Assembly: GCA_945888585.1 (NCBI GenBank)
Contig: CAMDAI010000066.1
Coordinates: forward strand, 1 to 6,996
Source of the DNA: Rickettsia typhi
Lineage (GTDB): Bacteria > Pseudomonadota > Alphaproteobacteria > Rickettsiales > UBA1997
Direction: 5' to 3'
DNA length: 6,996 bases
Within the stretch, counting starts at the first letter, position 1. Every line of letters starts with the position of its first letter. Positions 1 through 4,956 of this stretch are shown in pieces. The notes under the pieces were generated by a model. The model did not search any database and was not told the DNA's origin. It worked only from the letters and a program-made list of their open reading frames with translations. The translations under genes and the position numbers were made by a program.

Positions 1-430
1 CATAGAATTCCATCATTTTTTCTCTTTCTTCAAAGAGCCAAAGAAGAGGAGTCATAGCACCAACGTCCAGAGCTTGAGTGGTTATGGCCATGATGTGATT
101 GAGAATCCTAGTAATTTCACTAAACAGAACTCTGATATATTGGGCGCGAATTGGAACTTGGCATTTTAATAATTTTTCTATAGCCAAACAATAAGCATGC
201 TCTTGACACATCGGCGAAACATAGTCCAAGCGATCAAGGTAAGGCAAAGCTTGTAAATAAGTTTTATATTCCATTAATTTTTCAGTGCCACGATGCAGAA
301 GGCCAATATGTGGATCTGCTCTTTCAATGACTTCACCATCCATTTCTAAAACCAATCTTAAAACTCCGTGCGCAGCAGGGTGCTGAGGTCCGAAATTGAT
401 GGTCATGTTTTTTAAATCTACCTGTTTCAT
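1..430 (-). CDS. nuoD: NADH-quinone oxidoreductase subunit D, N-terminal part (runs off left edge)
   Basis: NuoD is the 49-kDa-type subunit of respiratory complex I, in the peripheral arm on the cytoplasmic side of the inner membrane, where it helps form the quinone-binding pocket. Reading leftward from the ATG at 430 gives 143 codons without a stop before the window ends; the full protein is normally about 390-410 residues. Family landmarks are [11 protein letters not shown] (residues 12-22), [13 protein letters not shown] (39-51), the [11 protein letters not shown] stretch (73-83), the RILNH motif (108-112) and LWLFEEREK (130-138). The wording is close to what I remember of Rickettsiales NuoD. 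The start gives [13 protein letters not shown]; a second in-frame ATG at residue 9 is also possible. No Shine-Dalgarno sequence precedes either. nuoC, the usual upstream partner, is not adjacent: the next gene on this strand is a carboxypeptidase. Confidence 0.96.
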   Translation of the reverse strand, partial: MKQVDLKNMTINFGPQHPAAHGVLRLVLEMDGEVIERADPHIGLLHRGTEKLMEYKTYLQALPYLDRLDYVSPMCQEHAYCLAIEKLLKCQVPIRAQYIRVLFSEITRILNHIMAITTQALDVGAMTPLLWLFEEREKMMEFY

Positions 431-522
431 CAAAAATTTGAATTTCTAAAAAGAGATGCGAAGGGGAGTAAATTAAATAAATTGGCAGAAAAAACAACTA
501 AATTTTGATAATTTTTATTTAT

Positions 523-568
523 ATTGAATCATTCAAATTACTTGCTTTGCTGCGTCATTTGTACTCAT
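523..568. repeat. Partly palindromic intergenic repeat, copy 1
   Basis: This stretch shares its framework with 581-629: both start ATTGAAT, then have CAAATTACT, a variable centre, and CTGCGTCATTTGT. The flanks CAAATTAC and GTCATTTG are near-complementary, so the unit is an imperfect hairpin; the centre here is a short, weak TTGCTTTGC. The right end continues to ACTCAT, which is complementary to ATGAGT in the left end of copy 2. I do not recognise the repeat family. Small palindromic elements are common in Rickettsiales genomes, but matching this one to a named family would need a database comparison. Confidence 0.65.
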
Positions 569-580
569 AGATTTTTTTTA

Positions 581-629
581 ATTGAATGAGTTGCAAATTA
601 CTCGGAGCTAAAGCTCCTGCGTCATTTGT
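581..629. repeat. Partly palindromic intergenic repeat, copy 2, overlapping the 3' end of the carboxypeptidase gene
   Basis: This is the better-folded copy. The core at 594-628 pairs CAAAT (594-598) with ATTTG (624-628), then AC with GT, and then a perfect GGAGC (604-608) / GCTCC (613-617) stem around a TAAA loop, with two mismatches and a one-base bulge in the outer stem. The minus-strand gene ends inside it: the final codons GAC AAA TGA lie in the right arm, so the stop codon is part of the repeat. No U-run follows the hairpin on either strand, so it does not look like a classical intrinsic terminator, although a stem at the end of a transcript could protect it from decay. Confidence 0.7.
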
Positions 630-1584
630 CATATTCTAATTGTAAATTAGGTTTGGAAATAATTTTTACATTATGCCCAAGCAGCAATGGGCGCATTTTT
701 TTGGAATGACCAAGATCTTTGTTTTTGGCAATAAAAATTGGAATTTTTAATTTAAAATTATCAATTCTTTCAATAAATCTTTTTATAGCAATTTCAATAT
801 TATTAGATTTAGGAGTGCCGTGAGGATTGGCTTCCATGAAATTTCCAAGCAGTATAGCTTTGGGTTGTTTTTTCATGGTTAGGATTAAATCGACTATTTG
901 ACGAAAATAACGGTCTAAACGTTCACCATCTTCTCCTTCATCTTCTAAAAAGAGAATTTTATTTTCAAAATCAATTTGATATTTGGTGCCGAAATGTCCA
1001 GCAATAACGCTAATACATCCACCCGTTAGGGGAGTTTTATTGATGATTTTGTTGATTTTATTTAGAGCAATTAAATCATAGTTGAATTTAGTTTTTTTGG
1101 TAAAAATTAAATTTTTTAATTCTGTAACGGATTCTTTTTCAATGATATTTTTTGATAGCTGAGTAAGAACCGGCGCACACAAAATCTGCCACTTCCATCT
1201 ATCTTGTAAAAAAGTTGCAACTGAACAAATGTCAGAAAATCCAATAAAGATTTTACTTTGTTTAATTTTTTTGGCTTTGTCTAAAAATGGTAAAATATCA
1301 CCACTGCCATAACCACCTCTGGCACACCAAACTATTTTAGAATCCTTATTTTTTAGTGCTTCATAGAATTGCTTAAAACGTTTTTCGGGAGAATAAGAAG
1401 GAAATTCATTTTCTGAATTTTCTTTTTTAGTTGGTGTGGTTTCTTGTTCAAAGAGAATTCTTGGAATTAAATTTAATTCATTTTTTACATAATTTTTGAT
1501 GGCGATAATTTCGGATGCAGTGGAGCAGGTGGCTGGAAAAATAATATCTACCACATCATTTTTTTGTAATTTTATAAATTTCAT
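622..1584 (-). CDS. ldcA: LD-carboxypeptidase (peptidase family S66, LdcA/MccF type)
   Basis: S66 enzymes cleave the bond between the L-centre of diaminopimelate and the terminal D-alanine of murein tetrapeptides in the cytoplasm, allowing cell-wall peptides to be recycled; the related MccF branch cleaves peptide-nucleotide antibiotics. The 320-residue length fits the family. The catalytic triad is visible: Ser117 in GFSD, Glu214 in LFLED and His293 in DLGHS. The RGGYGSGDIL stretch (89-98) is the conserved glycine-rich region near the oxyanion hole, and LTGGC (186-190) is also typical. There is no signal peptide, consistent with a cytoplasmic enzyme. The C-terminal residues and stop codon fall in a palindromic repeat. 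The gene is divergent from pyrB, with a perfect 14-bp dyad just upstream of its start. The start at 1584 has no Shine-Dalgarno sequence. Substrate choice between murein peptide and microcin-like compounds cannot be read from sequence alone. Confidence 0.9.
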   Translation of the reverse strand: MKFIKLQKNDVVDIIFPATCSTASEIIAIKNYVKNELNLIPRILFEQETTPTKKENSENEFPSYSPEKRFKQFYEALKNKDSKIVWCARGGYGSGDILPFLDKAKKIKQSKIFIGFSDICSVATFLQDRWKWQILCAPVLTQLSKNIIEKESVTELKNLIFTKKTKFNYDLIALNKINKIINKTPLTGGCISVIAGHFGTKYQIDFENKILFLEDEGEDGERLDRYFRQIVDLILTMKKQPKAILLGNFMEANPHGTPKSNNIEIAIKRFIERIDNFKLKIPIFIAKNKDLGHSKKMRPLLLGHNVKIISKPNLQLEYDK

Positions 1585-1602
1585 GAATAGTTTAAATTCT
1601 TG

Positions 1603-1616
1603 CTTTTAGCTAAAAG
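1603..1616. promoter_or_regulatory. Perfect 14-bp dyad in the ldcA/pyrB divergent interval, possible operator
   Basis: CTTTTAGCTAAAAG is a perfect inverted repeat with no spacer. It begins 19 bases upstream of the ldcA start codon (minus strand) and ends about 85 bases before the preferred pyrB start. Its position in the only divergent interval of the window makes it a plausible binding site for a dimeric regulator, or simply an AT-rich palindrome. I cannot assign convincing -35 and -10 boxes to either direction; TATAAC at 1629-1634 is a possible plus-strand -10 but has no good -35 partner. Confidence 0.35.
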
Positions 1617-1701
1617 TTTTACTAATCATATAACGCTGTTAATTTATTTTTTCCAGTCACAAAATAGAGTAGCACTCGGTCAAGTAAACATTAGTAAATT
1701 T

Positions 1702-2631
1702 ATGGGAATCATTTCATTTTTTCATCTTTTAAAGGCAGAGCAGATAAAAAAAGCTGATCTTGATCATATTTTTGAACTGGCAAACAAATATCAAACTACT
1801 AATCGTGAAGATGTACTAAGAGATTCTGGGCTTCATAGTAAGGTTTTGGCAACACTTTTTTTTGAGTCTAGCACTAGAACCAGATTTTCATTTGAAGCAG
1901 CAATGGCACGTCTTGGTGGTAAGGTTATAACTTTAGAGCAAGGTCAGGCATCATCTGCTTCAAAAGGGGAAACTATGTCGGATTTAGGAATTATTGTTGG
2001 TGGCTATGCTGATGCAATTGTAATTCGTCATCCACAAATTGGTTCAGTTGCGGAGGCGGCAAAATTTGCCAAAGTTCCGGTTATTAATGCGGGAGATGGA
2101 GCTGGTGAACATCCAACTCAGGCTTTGGTTGATTTGTATACAATTTTTACCGAAAAAAAACGTTTAAATAATTTAAAGATTGGAATTTTAGGAGATCTTA
2201 AATATGGCAGAACCACTAATTCGCTTTTATCATTATTTGGTGAGTATAAGGATAATCACTTTACTTTAATTTCTGATCAATTTTTGTCATTAACTCCAGA
2301 GCGTAGAGAAAGGTTAAATTCTTATAATTACCAATTTACGGAGACTGATAATTTGGAAAATGCCATTAAAGATTTGGATGTTTTATATGTTACAAGAGTG
2401 CAAAAAGAAAGATTTGAGAGCTTGAGTGAATATGACAGGGTAAAGAATTTATATCGAGTTAATAAAAAAGCCTTATTACACGCAAAATCAAATTTAATCA
2501 TAATGCATCCGCTTCCAAGAGTTAGTGAAATTGATCCGGAAATTGATTTTTTGCCTTCAGCAAAATATTTTAAACAAGCAGAAAACAGCCTTTATGTTAG
2601 AATGGCTCTTTTAACATTAATGCTTAAGTAA
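1702..2631 (+). CDS. pyrB: Aspartate carbamoyltransferase catalytic subunit
   Basis: PyrB transfers the carbamoyl group from carbamoyl phosphate to aspartate, giving N-carbamoyl-L-aspartate, the committed step of pyrimidine synthesis in the cytoplasm. With the ATG at 1702 the protein is 309 residues, close to the 311 of E. coli. The carbamoyl-phosphate loop FESSTRTR is at 54-61; SASKGE (85-90) carries the active-site Lys88 contributed to a neighbouring subunit. Arg109 (VIRHP), His137 and Gln140 (GEHPTQ), Arg170 (LKYGRT), Arg232 (TRVQKER) and HPLPR (269-273) complete the site. The frame is open back to a TTG at 1600, but those 34 extra codons resemble nothing in PyrB, so 1702 is preferred even though no Shine-Dalgarno sequence is seen. 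No pyrI regulatory subunit gene follows; the next gene begins 11 bases downstream, suggesting cotranscription. carAB, which make its substrate, lie downstream. Confidence 0.97.
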   Translation: MGIISFFHLLKAEQIKKADLDHIFELANKYQTTNREDVLRDSGLHSKVLATLFFESSTRTRFSFEAAMARLGGKVITLEQGQASSASKGETMSDLGIIVGGYADAIVIRHPQIGSVAEAAKFAKVPVINAGDGAGEHPTQALVDLYTIFTEKKRLNNLKIGILGDLKYGRTTNSLLSLFGEYKDNHFTLISDQFLSLTPERRERLNSYNYQFTETDNLENAIKDLDVLYVTRVQKERFESLSEYDRVKNLYRVNKKALLHAKSNLIIMHPLPRVSEIDPEIDFLPSAKYFKQAENSLYVRMALLTLMLK

Positions 2632-2642
2632 ATCGTACTTCC

Positions 2643-3236
2643 ATGACTTATCAGAAAATTAAGAAGCCACTGATATTTTCTCTAATCTTTTTAATATCAT
2701 TGGCAATTATAACAATGTTATCTAATGAATGGTATTTTGAAAAAGTATCGTTGGCTGAAGCAAAAAAGAGAAATTTAGAGCAGCTTAGCGCTAATGCAAT
2801 TAAACATGCTTATGCCGCTAGTCTATTTCATGGGGTACTACAGAATATGTGGCTGGGAAGGCGTATTTCTCGTGGAGTGGTGGTATTTTTTGGTGAAGTA
2901 AATGAAGTTGCGGAGTTAATTTTTAGATCAAAAAAAGATTCAACTTTAGAAATCATGAAAGATTTACACAATAATATGGTTGGGGTTTGTGTTTCTGAGT
3001 GGTTAAAAGATAATAATATTAAGCAAAGTCGCTTAGTTGTAATGGGAGAATTTGCTAAAAAAGGATTATTAATGTCATCGAGAGAAGATATTAATTTAAA
3101 AGATGATGAAAAAGAAATTTCCAGAAAAACCTCAAATTTTTGGGTTGCAAAAAAATGGTTTGAAAAGAATAAGTGGGATATTATTAGGAAAGTCAGAAGA
3201 GAATTGGTTAGTGAAATTGTAGAAGAAAATATTTAA
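2643..3236 (+). CDS. Membrane-anchored protein of unknown function with HAY and DLHNN motifs
   Basis: I do not recognise a named gene. The 197-residue product starts with a lysine-rich tip and one hydrophobic segment (about residues 9-26), which reads as a signal anchor or uncleaved signal peptide; the remainder would then sit outside the inner membrane. The body has three conserved-looking pieces: NAIKHAYAAS (51-60), GEVNEVAE (84-91) and KDLHNNMVG (106-114). This pattern (an early N..HAY helix, a mid-domain glutamate, then DLHNN..G) recalls a domain I remember as DUF6973, found in secreted or phage-associated bacterial proteins; that link is from memory and unverified. The His, Glu and Asp/His residues could form a metal or catalytic site, but this is inference. 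The C-terminal third is highly charged and lysine-rich. It follows pyrB by only 11 bases, so it is probably in the same transcript, with 226 bases before glnA. Confidence 0.85.
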   Translation: MTYQKIKKPLIFSLIFLISLAIITMLSNEWYFEKVSLAEAKKRNLEQLSANAIKHAYAASLFHGVLQNMWLGRRISRGVVVFFGEVNEVAELIFRSKKDSTLEIMKDLHNNMVGVCVSEWLKDNNIKQSRLVVMGEFAKKGLLMSSREDINLKDDEKEISRKTSNFWVAKKWFEKNKWDIIRKVRRELVSEIVEENI

Positions 3237-3297
3237 TTTTGGTTGGTAAAGATCTTATTTTTTAATTGTTGATGAAAGGAAGGTGTAATAAAAATGA

Positions 3298-3372
3298 TGT
3301 AATATATTGTATATACTGGGTTTGCTATTTTTTTTACCCAATCCTATTTACTTTTAGAAAGTATATATTACA
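3298..3372 (+). promoter_or_regulatory. Predicted long stem-loop upstream of glnA
   Basis: TGTAATATAT (3298-3307) plus ACT (3315-3317) is complementary to AGTATATATTACA (3360-3372), giving a 13-bp outer stem with a seven-base bulge on the 5' side. Inside it TGGGT (3317-3321) can pair with ACCCA (3336-3340) around a T-rich loop; the two stems share base 3317. TTGCT (3322-3326) in the loop is complementary to AGCAA (3375-3379) just outside the outer stem. The stem is AT-rich, so it may be chance, but its nesting and its place in the longest noncoding stretch before glnA make a structured leader or small RNA possible. I recognise no known RNA family. Confidence 0.35.
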
Positions 3373-3380
3373 GTAGCAAT

Positions 3381-3420
3381 CCGAATCTACTATTGGTGGA
3401 ATTCGGGCTTCTTCTTCCCG
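3381..3420 (+). promoter_or_regulatory. Two competing hairpins in the glnA leader
   Basis: CCGAATCTAC (3381-3390) pairs with GTGG (3396-3399) and ATTCGG (3401-3406) across a five-base loop, with one bulged A and one G-U pair: about 10 bp. The bases CGGG at 3404-3407 can instead pair with CCCG at 3417-3420, followed by CTTTTCT. Because they share 3404-3406, the two folds exclude each other, the geometry used by attenuators; the second resembles a weak terminator, with only a 4-bp stem. The start codon of glnA lies 42 bases further on, after a pyrimidine-rich tract and without a Shine-Dalgarno sequence. Confidence 0.4.
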
Positions 3421-3462
3421 CTTTTCTCCCAGATAATAATCTCTAAAATTCTCACAGATAAT

Positions 3463-4881
3463 ATGACAAAATCCTCCGGAGTTTCGCGTATCTTAAATTT
3501 AATCAAAGAAAATAATATTAAGTTTGTTGATTTTCGTTTTACCGATTATCGAGCAAAATGGCTTCATATTAGTCATTGTGCTGATGCAATTGGTGAAGAA
3601 GAGTTAACTAGAGGGGTTGCTTTTGATGGCTCTTCAGTGCCGGCTTGGAAACAAATTAATGAATCAGATATGATTTTGATGCCAGAATTAGATTCGGCTT
3701 TTATTGATCCTTTCAATGCACTTCCAACTTTAGTTTTAATTTGCGATGTAATTGAACCTAAAACTGATCTTGGTTACGATCGTGATCCAAGACATACTGC
3801 TAAATTAGCTGAAGAATATTTACAATCTACAGGAATTGGTGATGCTGCTTATTTTGGTCCAGAACCAGAGTTTTTTGTATTTGATGATGTAAGATATCAA
3901 GTTAAACCAACCGGTAGTTTTCATGAAGTTGATTCAGAAGAATTGCCTCATAATAATGGTAAAGTTTATGAAGCCGGAAATATGGGACATCGTTCTTTAG
4001 TGAAGGGTGCTTATTTTGATTTGGCACCACTTGATTCTGGAAATGATATTCGTGCTGAAATGGTAGAAACTTTAAGAGAAGTTGGAATAACTCCAGTTTT
4101 GCATCATCATGAAGTTGCCAATGCTCAATTTGAAATTGGCTTTAAATATAGCACTTTAGTTAAAACTGCAGATAATGTTCAAAAATTAAAATATGTTGTA
4201 CAAAATGTTGCAAATTCCTATGGAAAAACAGCAACTTTTATGCCTAAACCAATTTATGGTGATAATGGTTCAGGAATGCATGTACATCAATCAATTTGGA
4301 AAAATGGCCAACCATTATTTTTAGGAAATGGTTATGCTGGTTTGTCTGATTTGGCTCTTTATTATATCGGTGGAATTATTAAGCATGCTAAAAGTATTAA
4401 TGCTTTTGCTAATCCAACTTTAAATAGTTATAAAAGATTAGTTCCGGGTTATGAAGCTCCGGTTTTGCTAGCTTATTCTTCAAAAAATCGCTCTGCTTCA
4501 ATTAGAATTCCGCATGTAACCAACGAAAAAGCAAGAAGACTTGAAGCTAGATTCCCAGATCCTGCTGCTAATCCATATTTGGCATTTTCTGCAATGCTTA
4601 TGGCTGGTTTGGATGGAATTAAAAATAAGATTCATCCAGGTGAAGCTGATAATCGTGATTTATATGAATTATCACCAAAGGAATTGAAAAAAATTCCAGC
4701 AGTTGCTTCTTCACTAAGAGAGGCCTTAACCGCTCTTGATAAAGATAGAGAATATCTAAAACAAGGTGGGGTTTTCACAGATGGACAAATTGATGCTTAC
4801 ATCAAACTTAAATTGAAGGAAGTGGAAAGATACGAACAAGTTCCTCATCCAATTGAGTTTGAAATGTATTATAATTGCTAA
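3463..4881 (+). CDS. glnA: Type I glutamine synthetase, alphaproteobacterial form with adenylylation site
   Basis: GlnA condenses glutamate with ammonia at the cost of ATP to make glutamine; GSI forms a cytoplasmic dodecamer. The 472 residues match the family (about 469). The N-terminal beta-grasp domain contains FDGSS (54-58). The catalytic domain has FGPEPEFFVFD (131-141), with metal ligands Glu134 and Glu136, HHHEVANAQFE (214-224), GSGMHVHQS (269-277), NPTLNSYKRLVPGYEAP (317-333) and NRSASIRIP (342-350). The AQFE wording, in place of the enteric AGQNE, fits alphaproteobacterial GlnA. Tyr401 in DLYELSPKE sits where GSI-beta enzymes are adenylylated by GlnE, so activity is probably controlled by covalent modification if GlnE is encoded elsewhere. 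In many alphaproteobacteria glnB lies directly upstream; here that position is a 226-bp noncoding stretch with possible leader structure. The ATG at 3463 gives the expected N-terminus. Confidence 0.98.
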   Translation: MTKSSGVSRILNLIKENNIKFVDFRFTDYRAKWLHISHCADAIGEEELTRGVAFDGSSVPAWKQINESDMILMPELDSAFIDPFNALPTLVLICDVIEPKTDLGYDRDPRHTAKLAEEYLQSTGIGDAAYFGPEPEFFVFDDVRYQVKPTGSFHEVDSEELPHNNGKVYEAGNMGHRSLVKGAYFDLAPLDSGNDIRAEMVETLREVGITPVLHHHEVANAQFEIGFKYSTLVKTADNVQKLKYVVQNVANSYGKTATFMPKPIYGDNGSGMHVHQSIWKNGQPLFLGNGYAGLSDLALYYIGGIIKHAKSINAFANPTLNSYKRLVPGYEAPVLLAYSSKNRSASIRIPHVTNEKARRLEARFPDPAANPYLAFSAMLMAGLDGIKNKIHPGEADNRDLYELSPKELKKIPAVASSLREALTALDKDREYLKQGGVFTDGQIDAYIKLKLKEVERYEQVPHPIEFEMYYNC

Positions 4882-4892
4882 TTATTTTTTTA

Positions 4893-4937
4893 CCCTCTCC
4901 TTCCTAATTGCTCAAGAAAGGAGAGGGGTTCTTGAGC
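4893..4937 (+). promoter_or_regulatory. Mutually exclusive hairpins between glnA and carA, possible attenuator or repeat element
   Basis: Fold A pairs CCCTCTCCTT (4893-4902) with AAGGAGAGGG (4918-4927), a perfect 10-bp stem. Fold B pairs GCTCAAGAA (4910-4918) with TTCTTGAGC (4929-4937), a perfect 9-bp stem whose loop is the purine-rich AGGAGAGGGG. The arms interleave (A, B, A', B') and share base 4918, so both cannot form fully; only one base separates A' from B', too little to span a 10-bp stem as a pseudoknot. Neither stem is followed by a long U-run (only ATTTTC at 4940-4945), so a strong intrinsic terminator is doubtful. The sequence could terminate or stabilise glnA mRNA, or modulate carAB expression. 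Confidence 0.55.
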
Positions 4938-4956
4938 GGATTTTCAAAATAAATTT

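Noticed and set aside
571..580. T8 tract after repeat copy 1 as an intrinsic terminator
   Set aside because: The tract would serve only plus-strand transcripts, but both flanking genes are on the minus strand, and the copy 1 hairpin is weak.
1600..1701. In-frame N-terminal extension of pyrB starting at TTG 1600 (34 codons)
   Set aside because: The extra residues do not resemble any PyrB N-terminus, the resulting protein would be longer than the family, and the first codon overlaps the dyad region. The ATG at 1702 gives a normal 309-residue protein.
3394..3412. GG-N10-GC pattern resembling a sigma-54 promoter ahead of glnA
   Set aside because: The GG and GC are spaced correctly, but the TTGC half reads GGGC and several consensus positions fail. 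The sequence is better explained as part of a hairpin, and sigma-54 is not expected in Rickettsia-like genomes.
3391..3424. Resemblance of GGTGGAATTCGGG followed by a CCCG hairpin to a T-box antiterminator
   Set aside because: The conserved T-box core is not matched, no specifier stem I is recognisable, and T-boxes are not characteristic of Alphaproteobacteria or of glnA.
3237..3462. tRNA, 6S RNA, SRP RNA or remnant glnB in the glnA upstream gap
   Set aside because: I find no T-loop/anticodon cloverleaf, no conserved SRP apical loop, no recognisable 6S architecture, and no translated segment resembling PII in this stretch.
4885..4891. T-run just after glnA as a terminator tail
   Set aside because: The run precedes the hairpin instead of following it on the plus strand. 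On the minus strand it would be read as A residues, so it fits a terminator in neither direction.
4893..4937. H-type pseudoknot formed by both stems at once
   Set aside because: The stems share base 4918 and only one base links the 3' arm of the first to that of the second, too short to cross a 10-bp stem. Alternative folds are more likely.
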